Assembly (NCBI RefSeq): GCF_016765655.2
Contig: NZ_CP086106.1
Coordinates: 1,362,501-1,426,500, forward strand
Length of the DNA stretch: 64,000 bases
From: Skermanella mucosa
GTDB lineage: Bacteria; Pseudomonadota; Alphaproteobacteria; Azospirillales; Azospirillaceae
Reading direction: 5' to 3'
Shown: in pieces, positions 44,164 through 52,786 of the stretch
Position numbering within the stretch: position 1 is the stretch's first letter
Layout of the letters: every line of letters starts with the position of its first letter
Notes under the pieces: generated by a model
What the model was told of the DNA's origin: nothing
Database searches by the model: none
The model's input: the letters and a program-made list of their open reading frames with translations, nothing else
Position numbers and translations under genes: made by a program

Positions 44164-45281
44164 CCCCTGCGCTCCGCCACCTTGTCGGCGCGGTCCTCGG
44201 AAGTGGGGGCCGGTACGGTGGGCAGCCGGACGGCCGAGCCGGGGCGCAGCCGCTGGAGGCCCGCGGTCACGACGCGGTCACCGATCCCGATGCCCTCGAC
44301 CACCTCGACCTCGCCGACCCGGCGCTGGCCCAGGCGGATCTCGACCCGCTCCGCCCGGGGCTCGGCCGGCGTTCCGACGATGCGGTAGACGAAGTTGGAG
44401 CGTCCTTCGGCCAGCACGGCCTCCTCCGGGACCAGGATGGCGTCGGGGCGGGTGGACAGGGTGACCCGGGCCAGCATGAACAGGCCGCCGGGCAGGCGTC
44501 CCTCGGGGTTGGGAAATTCGGCACGGACCCGGAATGAACGCGATACCGCGTCGATCCGGGTATCGATGGCGGCGACCGCGCCGGTGAAGTCGGTGTCCGG
44601 GAAGGCCGTGCTGGTGGCGCTCACGGGCTGGCCCTGGCGGATCGCGCCGAAGAAGCGCTCCGGCACCGCGAATTCGAGCTCGATGACGGACAGGTCGTCC
44701 AGCCGGGTCAGCACGGTGCTGTCGGTGACGCGGGCGCCCACGTCGACCTCCCGCAATCCGACGATGCCGGCGAAGGGGGCGTTGACCGTCCGGTCGCGCA
44801 GCCGCTGACGCTCCGCCGCGACGCGCGCCTCGGCCGTGAGGAAGGCCGCGCGAAGCTCGTCCACCCGCGCTTCGGAGACGGCGCTGTTGGAGACGAGCCG
44901 TCGGGCGCGCTCCAGCTGCGCCCGGGCATCGACCAGGACGGCTTCGGCCTCGGCGAGGTTCGCTTCCTGGATGCCGCGGTCCAGCCGGACCAGGGGCTGG
45001 CCCTGTTCGACGCGCTGCCCGGTCTCGAACAGGATCTCGTCCACCCGGCCGCTGTCGTCGGCGATCACTTCGATCGACTGGCGCGGCCGGGTGGTGCCCA
45101 CCGCCTCGATCACCTCGGAAACCTCGCCCCGGCGGGCTTCGGCGACTTCGACGGGAACGGCGGGAGGGCCTTCCCCGGCTTGCTGGGCGGCGTCGCTTCC
45201 CGGCGTCTCCAGGTACCACCAGGCACCTGCGGAAAGGGCGATCAGGACCAGGACGATGACGATCTGGCGGACCATGGTCAT
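44160..45281 (-). CDS. RND efflux periplasmic adaptor (MexA-like)
   Basis: 373 residues. An N-terminal membrane segment (VRQIVIVLVLIALSAGAWWYL) anchors it, with no lipobox. The lipoyl/barrel domains show QSIEVIADDSGRVDEILFETGQRVEQGQPLVRLD, a coiled-coil hairpin (NLAEAEAVLVDARAQLERARRL), and a C-terminal membrane-proximal domain. It links the RND transporter to an outer-membrane channel. ATG at 45281 with a second in-frame ATG two codons later. First gene of the pump operon. Confidence 0.94.
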   Translation of the reverse strand: MTMVRQIVIVLVLIALSAGAWWYLETPGSDAAQQAGEGPPAVPVEVAEARRGEVSEVIEAVGTTRPRQSIEVIADDSGRVDEILFETGQRVEQGQPLVRLDRGIQEANLAEAEAVLVDARAQLERARRLVSNSAVSEARVDELRAAFLTAEARVAAERQRLRDRTVNAPFAGIVGLREVDVGARVTDSTVLTRLDDLSVIELEFAVPERFFGAIRQGQPVSATSTAFPDTDFTGAVAAIDTRIDAVSRSFRVRAEFPNPEGRLPGGLFMLARVTLSTRPDAILVPEEAVLAEGRSNFVYRIVGTPAEPRAERVEIRLGQRRVGEVEVVEGIGIGDRVVTAGLQRLRPGSAVRLPTVPAPTSEDRADKVAERRG

Positions 45282-45456
45282 CGAGCGGCTCTTTGCATGT
45301 AGGGTTCCCCGGCGGCGGTTCGATCCCCTATAAGCTTGCGGCGGAACGGCTCAGGACAAGGGTAAATCGGAACCGAAGCACCGGGAATCCCGCAGTTCGG
45401 CCGGACATAGGGCCAATACCGCTCACTTTGGGCATCTCTGATGTTGATACGGCATC

Positions 45457-45810
45457 ATGTTATTGATGCCGGCGGCTGGGCCGATGTCGCTAAAGACAGC
45501 GTGCTTGCTGCTGGGCAGCCGCACTGGTGATCACGTCACCCTTGGAGCTTTGACGCCCACAGTGCCGGAAGACGTGATCGATCAGGTGCTGACATGCCGG
45601 CGGCGATTGATGGACGGGTCTTACCTGAGCCACATCCGGTCCAGTCTGACCAGGAAACCGCGACGATCGTGGTTCAGGTTGTCGAGTGGCGCTTGGAAGG
45701 CATGCCCGACTCAGAGCTTCCCATTCGCCTGATCATCGGTCTGCTGTAGAACCCCGCCGGCCCCAATTCCGCATCAACATATTGCGGGCAAGCAAAATTT
45801 AATTAGTAAA
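45457..45810 (+). pseudogene. Decayed IS4-family transposase fragment
   Basis: Frames read a family N-terminus, GDHVTLGALTPTVPEDVIDQVL, joined directly to a mid-gene segment RRLMDGSYLSHIRSS. In another frame follows the C-terminal piece TIVVQVVEWRLEGMPDSELP, ending in IRLIIGLL* and then the residues NPAGP. IS4-type transposases carry these pieces in this order but hundreds of residues apart. So an internal deletion, a frameshift and a stop have accumulated. No inverted repeats remain. It lies between the RND operon and the type I secretion locus. Confidence 0.65.
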
Positions 45811-46005
45811 CGAAATTTAAAAGACCGCAGGGAAAATGTCCAGAAATGTGACTATTTTTCCAGTTTACGGGAAATCGGATGTTCAGTGATGGCGCAACAT
45901 CTTAAAGCTGTGCGACATCTTGGCAGATTTCGCGTCGAGGCGGTTTCTTGTGGGATTAATCCAAAAGTGGTAGCTTCCGGCCGTGTCTGAAGCAGGAAGC
46001 CACTG

Positions 46006-49000
46006 ATGCCCAACGATGATTACGCAGGCGGAACTATAACCGTCGGATACGTGCCGGTTGGCGGATCAACAACGGGGACCATTGAAGCTTACGGCGACAC
46101 CGATTGGTTTGCTGTCCTGCTTCAGTCAGCTGTTGTCTATAATGTTGACTTGGAAGGGATGGCGACCTCTGCCGGGACGTTGAGCGACCCGGTTCTTCGT
46201 CTGCGCGATAGCGGAGGCATACTGTTGGCGAGCGATGATGACAGCGGTATCGGCTTAAATTCCAGTATTACGTACCGAGCTGGAGCACCAGGGACTTATT
46301 ATCTCGATGTTCGTTCATTCTCAACCTACTCAACTGGAACTTATACTTTAAGCGCCAGGGCCATAGCGGATGACTATGGTAGCAACAGCGGCACCGCCGG
46401 GCGGGTGAGTGTCGGCGGCTCCACGACGGGTGCGATCGAGACCAGTTCCGACGACGATTGGTTCGCAGTCACCCTCACCGCGGGCGAGCGCTACGGCATC
46501 GGCATCACCGGCACCACGCTGAGCGATCCGTGGCTGCGGCTCTACGACGCCAGCGGCAGCGAACTGGCATCCGACCGCTATAACTGGGGAAGCGCCGCAA
46601 GCCTCGCCTATACCGCGGCAGCCACAGGCACCTACTACATCTCGGCCGCGCACAGCTACCAGTCGACCTGGTCCAATTACACAGGCGGCTATACGGTGTC
46701 GGTCCTGGGCGACGATTTCCGCGCCGACAGTTCCACCACCGGCCAGGTGAGTGTCAGCGGCTCGACGACCGGCACGATCGAGACCAATGCCGACGACGAC
46801 TGGTTCGCGGTCACCCTCACCGCGGGATATGCCTACGACTTCAGCCTTGGCGGCGGAACCCTGTCCGATCCCGCCCTGCGCCTCTACGATGCCGCCGGCA
46901 CCCTCCTGGCCTCGGATCTTTACAACTGGGGCGGCTCGGCCAGCCTGACCTATACCGCGGCCCAGAGCGGGACCTTTTACGTCTCTGCTGCCCACACCTA
47001 TTCATCCGCGTGGTCGAACTACACCGGGACCTACACGCTCTCGGTCGCCGGCGGTGCGGCTGCCGACGACTATGCCGCGACCGGCCAGACCACCGGACGG
47101 GTGAATGTCGGCGGCTCGACGACCGGCATTATCGAGCGCAACGGCGATGCCGATTGGTTCGCAGTCACCCTCACCGCGGGCGAGCGCTACGGCATCGGCA
47201 TCACCGGCACCACGCTGAGCGATCCGTGGCTGCGGCTCTACGACGCCAACGGCAGCGAACTGGCATCCGACCGCTATAACTGGGGAAGCGCCGCAAGCCT
47301 CGCCTATACCGCGGCAGCCACAGGCACCTACTACATCTCGGCCGCGCACAGCTACCAGTCGACCTGGTCCAATTACACAGGCGGCTATACGGTGTCGGTC
47401 CTGGGCGACGATTTCCGCGCCGACAGTTCCACCACCGGCCTGATCGCGGTCGGCCAGTCACTCAATGGCGCCATCGAGACGGCTGGCGATGAGGACTGGC
47501 TCGCTCTGGATGCTGTCGCGGGCACTGAATACTCGTTGTCACTGGCCGGGACGACGCTCTCCGATCCTTGGATGCGCGTTTTTGACAGTTCCGGAACCCT
47601 TCTGCTATCCGACCGATACAACTGGGGCTCCGATGCGACGCTCTCCTTCACGGCATCCAGCACGGACCGCTACTATGTTTCGGCCGCGTCAAGTTCCAAC
47701 TACTACGGGAGCCACGGGACTGGTGCGTACCAACTGCTGTTGAGCAGCCAAGTCGACGATTACGCCGGTGACTCTTCTACCACGGGCCGGATTTCGGCAG
47801 GGGAAAGCATAGCCGGGAACATCTCTTTTGCTAATGACACCGACTGGTTCCGGATTTCACTGATCGCCGGAACCCGATATGTCATGTCCCTGAATGGCTC
47901 CATCACGAGCGATGGCACTCTTTCCGATCCTTGGTTGGAACTGCGGGATGGGGACGGCACGCTCATCGCTTCGGACGATGACAGCGGCATCGGCCTCAAT
48001 GCCCAGATCAACCATGTTGCCGTCCAGTCGGGTACCTATTTCTTGTCGGCCGAGGCATTTTCGAGTTCTCAGACCGGCACCTATACCCTGGTGGTTGCGG
48101 ATTCCTCGGCTGAGGACGATTATGCTGCCAACACCAGCACGACAGGGCAGGTCGCAGTAGGTGGGTCGGTGACCGGCTCGGTGCAATTTTCTGGTGACAG
48201 CGATTGGTTCGCCTTATCGTTGCAGGCAGATACGGTTTACCAATTCGATCTCGAGGGATCGGCGACACAACGCGGTACTCTCAGCGACCCCTTGCTCCGG
48301 CTGCGCGATGCGGGCGGCGCGGTGCTGGCGAGCGATGACGATGGTGGCACCGGGCAGAACGCACAGATCGTCTTTACCGCCACGACGGCGGGAACCTACT
48401 ACCTTGCCGCCGAGGCCTTCGCTGGTACAGGCAGCTATACGGTGCTGGCATCCACGATTGCAGATGACTTCGCGGGTGATCCAGGGACCACCGGGCAAAT
48501 CACCGTCGGCGGAAGCATTTCCGGAACTGTCGATTTCAATGGTGACGAAGACTGGTTCGCCGCGACACTAACGTCCGGCAACACATACGTCATCCCGATG
48601 CGGGGAAGCAGCGGACAGGACGACACCCTGCGGGATGTCCGTGTGTCCGTCTTTGACGCCACATCCACGCTGATCGCCTGGGCGCAGGACACTACCGGCA
48701 ATGGCGCTCAGATCACTTTGCAACCAACTTCGACCGGGACCTACTACATCGCGGCAGCCGGTGTATCGCACGACACCGGCGATTACACGATCGATCTAAT
48801 CGAACAGGCAACGGTCACCGATGATTATGCCGCTTCGACTGCGACCACCGGTGCAGTCTCCATCGGCGGGTCCACAGCCGGCACGCTGGAGTACGGCGGG
48901 GATGCCGATTGGTTCAGGGTATCGTTGACAGCCGGGACTTCTTACAGCTTGGGGGTCGGTGGCCAAGTATCCGGGCTCGGCACCCTGACCGATCCTTACC

Positions 49001-52000
49001 TGCACCTGTACGATGCGGCCGGCATCCTCCTGTATCAGGTGGATAACAGCACCACCGATAGCCGCTTCAGCCCGGATCCCACCCTCCAGTTCACCCCCGG
49101 AACATCGGGAGATTACTTCCTATCGGCGTCGGGCGCGCGGTCCAGCCTGTCCGGCACTTACCAGGTGTCGGTTGCGGAACTCGGGACCAATGGGGGCGAC
49201 GACCACCCGAATACGCATGACAACCCGAACTGGACGCCGCAAACCGTAGATATTGGGGGGAACCGGTCCGGAGAGGTGGAGACGACCTCCGATGTGGATG
49301 TATTCGTCGTCACGTTAGAGTTAGGATCAACTTACAGTTTTTCCGCCGATGGAGATCCCGTTAACAACCGTCCGCTTGCCGATCCGTTTTTGAGATTGCT
49401 GGACTCTTCGGGGAGCATCGTGACCAGCGATGACGATGGCGGTCCGGGCCTCAATGCCGCGATCACTTACACCCCGATAACCAGCGGGCAGTTTTATTTA
49501 GCGGTCAACAGCATTGCGGCGACCTCTCAGCGCACTGGTGATTATCGTGTCTCGGCCGCCACAGTTCAGAACGACGGCACGCCGACGGACGATTTCGCCG
49601 CGGACAGCTCCACATCCGGGCGGGTGGCTATTGGCGGAACCGCTGCCGGCACGATCAACCGGAACGGCGACAAGGACTGGTTTGCTGTCACGCTGCAGGC
49701 CGGTATGTCCTATGTGCTTGAGGTTCGTGGGGCCGATACCGGCAACGGCACACTGGCCGACCCGGGGCTTAAATTGTTCAACCCCCAAGGGTTGCTGGTC
49801 GGCGAGGATGGCAACGGTGGAACCAGCAGCGATGCCCGCCTGACTTTCATCGCGGCAGTGGGGGGAACCTATTATCTGTCGGCGGAATCCCAGTTGGAAA
49901 CTGGAACCGGCACTTATCAGGTTCGTGCTCGGCTTCTGGACGCAACAACATCCGATCCGTTGCTGGCCAATCAATGGCATCTCAACAACACTGGGCAGAG
50001 CGGCGGGACGGCCGGGATCGATGTTCGGGCTTTTACGGCTTGGCAGGATTACTCCGGTCATGGCGTCCGGGTCGGCATCATTGACGATGGTGTTCAATCG
50101 ACCCATCCCGATCTTGACGGCAACACCGATACGCGGACCGATTACGACGCCCGCGATAACGATGACGATGCCGATGCCGGCGCTTACGACGATCGCCACG
50201 GCGTCGCCGTTGCCGGTCTAGTCGGGGCGGAACGCTTCAACGGGATCGGCGTGGTCGGCGTCGCCTATGATGCAACCATCGTCGGCTTCCGCATGGGCTT
50301 TGGATCGAACGGAACACTGGGGCAGATCACGTCCAACTTCGTCCGTCAATCGCAAGTCGACGTCTCAAACAACAGTTGGGGCTTCGGGGGCTATTTCTTC
50401 GACGATCTCGACGGCAGCACCTTCACCGCGACCAACACGGCGATCCGCGGCGCCATAGAAAACGGGCGCGGCGGGCTAGGCACGATTATTCTGTTCGCTG
50501 CGGGCAACAGCCGCTTGGAAGGCCAGAACACCAACTACCACGGTTTCCAGAACGCACGAGAGATCATCACCGTCGCGGCCATCGAGGACGACGGCACTTA
50601 CAGTTTCTACAGCACACCGGGGGCCTCCATCCTGGTGGCATCCCCCGGATCAGGCGTTCCCGGCAGCATCGTGACGACCGATCGTATCGGCAGCTACGGT
50701 TACGATGTCACCGATTACACATCGCGCTTCAACGGAACTTCGGCGGCAACCCCGATCGTCAGCGGTGTCGTTGCCCTGATGCTGGAAGCAAACCCGAACC
50801 TGGGCTACCGTGATGTCCAGGAAATCCTGGCACTTTCCGCCCGACCGATCGATGCCGCATCGCCGGACTGGACGACCAACGGGGCAAACACCTGGAACGG
50901 CGGCGGTTTCCGGGTCAGTCATGACTACGGATTCGGTCTGGTCGACGCGACTGCGGCAGTCCGTCTGGCTGAGACCTGGACGCTTCAAGGCACGGCCGCC
51001 AATGAGATTGAGGTCACCGCTCGTACGGAACCGAACTCAACGATCCCCGACAACAACAGGACTGGCATCACGAGCGAGCTGACCATCATCGATCCGATCG
51101 AGTTGGATTGGGTGGAAGTGGTGGCCGACATTCGGCACGGCAACATCGGCGATCTGACCGTCACCCTGATCTCGCCCGACGGGACAAGGTCGATTCTCGT
51201 TGATCGGCCCGGCGTGACATCGACTACGCCATCGGGCAGCAGCAATGACGATATCCGCTTCACCTTGTCGTCCAGCCATCACCGGGGCGAGACCAGCATC
51301 GGAACTTGGCGTCTGAATGTGGTCGACCATTCGGCCGGCACCACCGGCAGGCTGGTTGAATGGAGCCTGCGGCTGTACGGAGACGCCGCTACCAATGACA
51401 ACAACTATGTCTATACCAACGCGTATGCCACACTCGCGGAATCGGAACGCCGGACGCTGGTTGATCGAGGCGGTACCGATACGATCAATGCCGCGGCCGT
51501 CAGCGGCAATTCGACGATCAACCTGACTGCGGGCACCAACAGCATTCTGGCAGGTACTGCCCTGACGATCGCCGCCAGAACAGAGATCGAGAACGCCTAT
51601 GGAGGTGATGGCAACGACACGCTGATCGGCAATTCTGGTGCCAACCTTCTGAGCGGCGGCCATGGCAGCGATATGCTGACGGGCGGGGACGGTGACGATA
51701 CGCTTTATGGCGGCGCTGGCCGGGATGTTGCAATTTTTGCTGGCGCTTTCGGCGACTATACGATCACGGCTGGGAACGGCTTTGCCACCGTGCGCGACAA
51801 CCGCGCCGGCGGCGGTGATGGCACAGATACGCTTTATCAGATCGAAACGCTTCGGTTCGCCGATGTTTCATACGAGTTCGACAACCTCAATCAAACCCCG
51901 ACCGTCAACACAACGCTGCCCGACCATGTGTTCTTGGCGGAGCAGGCAATTTCCTTCGGCGTACAGCAATCTGCCTTCCAAGACGCCGACGTTGGCGACC

Positions 52001-52758
52001 GCCTGGAGATTGATGCGAGGCTGAGCGATGGCAACGCTCTTCCTTCCTGGCTGACTTTCGACGCCAACTCCCGTTTGTTCTTCGGGTCTCCAGATGCGGC
52101 CGAACTGGGTGTCTACGATATCAGGGTCACGGCGACGGACAGCCATGGTTCGGCAACGACTTCGACGTTTTTCATCGTTGTCACGCCATCAGGCTTCAGC
52201 AGTATCGAGTACCTTGCCAGCTACGGCGATCTGGCGGCTGCATTCGGCACTGATGAGGTGGCTGCTGCCCGCCACTATGTTGCTTCGGGCCGTTTCGAGG
52301 GACGTGCTCAGGACGCTTTCAGCGGGCTAGACTATCTGGCCACCTACGGGGATCTGGCCGCGGCGTTCGGCACCGACGAACGGGCGGCGGCCCTGCATTA
52401 CATCGGGAGCGGACGGTCCGAAGGGCGCACCGCCGATGGCTTTGACGGGCTCGACTACCTGGCCACCTACGGGGATCTGGCCGCGGCGTTCGGCACCGAT
52501 GAACGGGCGGCGGCCCTGCACTACATCACGAGCGGCCGGGCCGAAGGGCGCACCGCCGATGGCTTCGACGGGCTCGCCTATCTGGCCGCCTACGGGGATC
52601 TGGCCGCGGCGTTCGGCACCGACGAACGGGCGGCGGCCCTGCACTACATCACGAGCGGCCGGGCCGAAGGGCGCCTGCCAGGCGGATCGGCAACCAATAC
52701 CCTGTTTGCATTCGATGCCCTGTCGCAGCAGCATAATTCGGATACCTGGCTGAGTTGA
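46006..52758 (+). CDS. Giant type I-secreted subtilase with PPC, P, RTX and cadherin-like domains
   Basis: 2250 residues. Residues 1-1320 hold 11 bacterial pre-peptidase C-terminal-type beta domains, each opening DDYA/DDF..TTG.V.VGGS.TG.IE..GD.DWFAV and ending GTY.LS. The catalytic domain follows, about 1330-1665, with D1360 (VGIIDDGV), H1398 (DRHGVA) and S1579 (NGTSAATP). A proprotein-convertase P domain (about 1680-1805), RTX nonapeptides (GGDGNDTLIGNSGANLLSGG and GGDGDDTLYGGAGRD, about 1865-1910), a cadherin-like domain and four 41-residue repeats (about 2065-2225) complete it. No signal peptide. The end DALSQQHNSDTWLS fits a type I secretion signal, and the ABC exporter and adaptor genes follow, so it is secreted as one chain. 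Repeats within it have lower GC than the genome average. Confidence 0.93.
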   Translation: MPNDDYAGGTITVGYVPVGGSTTGTIEAYGDTDWFAVLLQSAVVYNVDLEGMATSAGTLSDPVLRLRDSGGILLASDDDSGIGLNSSITYRAGAPGTYYLDVRSFSTYSTGTYTLSARAIADDYGSNSGTAGRVSVGGSTTGAIETSSDDDWFAVTLTAGERYGIGITGTTLSDPWLRLYDASGSELASDRYNWGSAASLAYTAAATGTYYISAAHSYQSTWSNYTGGYTVSVLGDDFRADSSTTGQVSVSGSTTGTIETNADDDWFAVTLTAGYAYDFSLGGGTLSDPALRLYDAAGTLLASDLYNWGGSASLTYTAAQSGTFYVSAAHTYSSAWSNYTGTYTLSVAGGAAADDYAATGQTTGRVNVGGSTTGIIERNGDADWFAVTLTAGERYGIGITGTTLSDPWLRLYDANGSELASDRYNWGSAASLAYTAAATGTYYISAAHSYQSTWSNYTGGYTVSVLGDDFRADSSTTGLIAVGQSLNGAIETAGDEDWLALDAVAGTEYSLSLAGTTLSDPWMRVFDSSGTLLLSDRYNWGSDATLSFTASSTDRYYVSAASSSNYYGSHGTGAYQLLLSSQVDDYAGDSSTTGRISAGESIAGNISFANDTDWFRISLIAGTRYVMSLNGSITSDGTLSDPWLELRDGDGTLIASDDDSGIGLNAQINHVAVQSGTYFLSAEAFSSSQTGTYTLVVADSSAEDDYAANTSTTGQVAVGGSVTGSVQFSGDSDWFALSLQADTVYQFDLEGSATQRGTLSDPLLRLRDAGGAVLASDDDGGTGQNAQIVFTATTAGTYYLAAEAFAGTGSYTVLASTIADDFAGDPGTTGQITVGGSISGTVDFNGDEDWFAATLTSGNTYVIPMRGSSGQDDTLRDVRVSVFDATSTLIAWAQDTTGNGAQITLQPTSTGTYYIAAAGVSHDTGDYTIDLIEQATVTDDYAASTATTGAVSIGGSTAGTLEYGGDADWFRVSLTAGTSYSLGVGGQVSGLGTLTDPYLHLYDAAGILLYQVDNSTTDSRFSPDPTLQFTPGTSGDYFLSASGARSSLSGTYQVSVAELGTNGGDDHPNTHDNPNWTPQTVDIGGNRSGEVETTSDVDVFVVTLELGSTYSFSADGDPVNNRPLADPFLRLLDSSGSIVTSDDDGGPGLNAAITYTPITSGQFYLAVNSIAATSQRTGDYRVSAATVQNDGTPTDDFAADSSTSGRVAIGGTAAGTINRNGDKDWFAVTLQAGMSYVLEVRGADTGNGTLADPGLKLFNPQGLLVGEDGNGGTSSDARLTFIAAVGGTYYLSAESQLETGTGTYQVRARLLDATTSDPLLANQWHLNNTGQSGGTAGIDVRAFTAWQDYSGHGVRVGIIDDGVQSTHPDLDGNTDTRTDYDARDNDDDADAGAYDDRHGVAVAGLVGAERFNGIGVVGVAYDATIVGFRMGFGSNGTLGQITSNFVRQSQVDVSNNSWGFGGYFFDDLDGSTFTATNTAIRGAIENGRGGLGTIILFAAGNSRLEGQNTNYHGFQNAREIITVAAIEDDGTYSFYSTPGASILVASPGSGVPGSIVTTDRIGSYGYDVTDYTSRFNGTSAATPIVSGVVALMLEANPNLGYRDVQEILALSARPIDAASPDWTTNGANTWNGGGFRVSHDYGFGLVDATAAVRLAETWTLQGTAANEIEVTARTEPNSTIPDNNRTGITSELTIIDPIELDWVEVVADIRHGNIGDLTVTLISPDGTRSILVDRPGVTSTTPSGSSNDDIRFTLSSSHHRGETSIGTWRLNVVDHSAGTTGRLVEWSLRLYGDAATNDNNYVYTNAYATLAESERRTLVDRGGTDTINAAAVSGNSTINLTAGTNSILAGTALTIAARTEIENAYGGDGNDTLIGNSGANLLSGGHGSDMLTGGDGDDTLYGGAGRDVAIFAGAFGDYTITAGNGFATVRDNRAGGGDGTDTLYQIETLRFADVSYEFDNLNQTPTVNTTLPDHVFLAEQAISFGVQQSAFQDADVGDRLEIDARLSDGNALPSWLTFDANSRLFFGSPDAAELGVYDIRVTATDSHGSATTSTFFIVVTPSGFSSIEYLASYGDLAAAFGTDEVAAARHYVASGRFEGRAQDAFSGLDYLATYGDLAAAFGTDERAAALHYIGSGRSEGRTADGFDGLDYLATYGDLAAAFGTDERAAALHYITSGRAEGRTADGFDGLAYLAAYGDLAAAFGTDERAAALHYITSGRAEGRLPGGSATNTLFAFDALSQQHNSDTWLS
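46456..46744 (+). repeat. Near-identical 289-bp direct repeat, copy 1
   Basis: This segment and 47152-47440 are 696 bp apart (232 codons, in frame). They differ at one base in my reading, a G/A in an AGC/AAC codon. Other PPC units of the same gene are much more diverged. Recent duplication or gene conversion of a domain and a half is implied. Confidence 0.9.
47152..47440 (+). repeat. Near-identical 289-bp direct repeat, copy 2
   Basis: Partner of 46456-46744. See that entry for the comparison; recombination between the two would delete or add 232 codons. Confidence 0.9.
52200..52680 (+). repeat. Four tandem 41-residue repeats at the C-terminus of the giant protease
   Basis: The consensus YLATYGDLAAAFGTDERAAA, then LHYIxSGRxEGR, recurs with a 123-bp period, anchored at about 52324, 52447 and 52570, with a more diverged first copy at about 52200. 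Copies 2-4 are nearly identical at DNA level. Such repeats occur in secreted proteins of alphaproteobacteria and cyanobacteria. Their function is not known to me. Confidence 0.9.
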
Positions 52759-52786
52759 TGACCGATGAGCAACAGGTGGTGAGGCT

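Noticed and set aside
41539-44388. Long open frame antisense to the RND transporter
   Set aside because: Shadow of a well-conserved 1034-residue pump gene.
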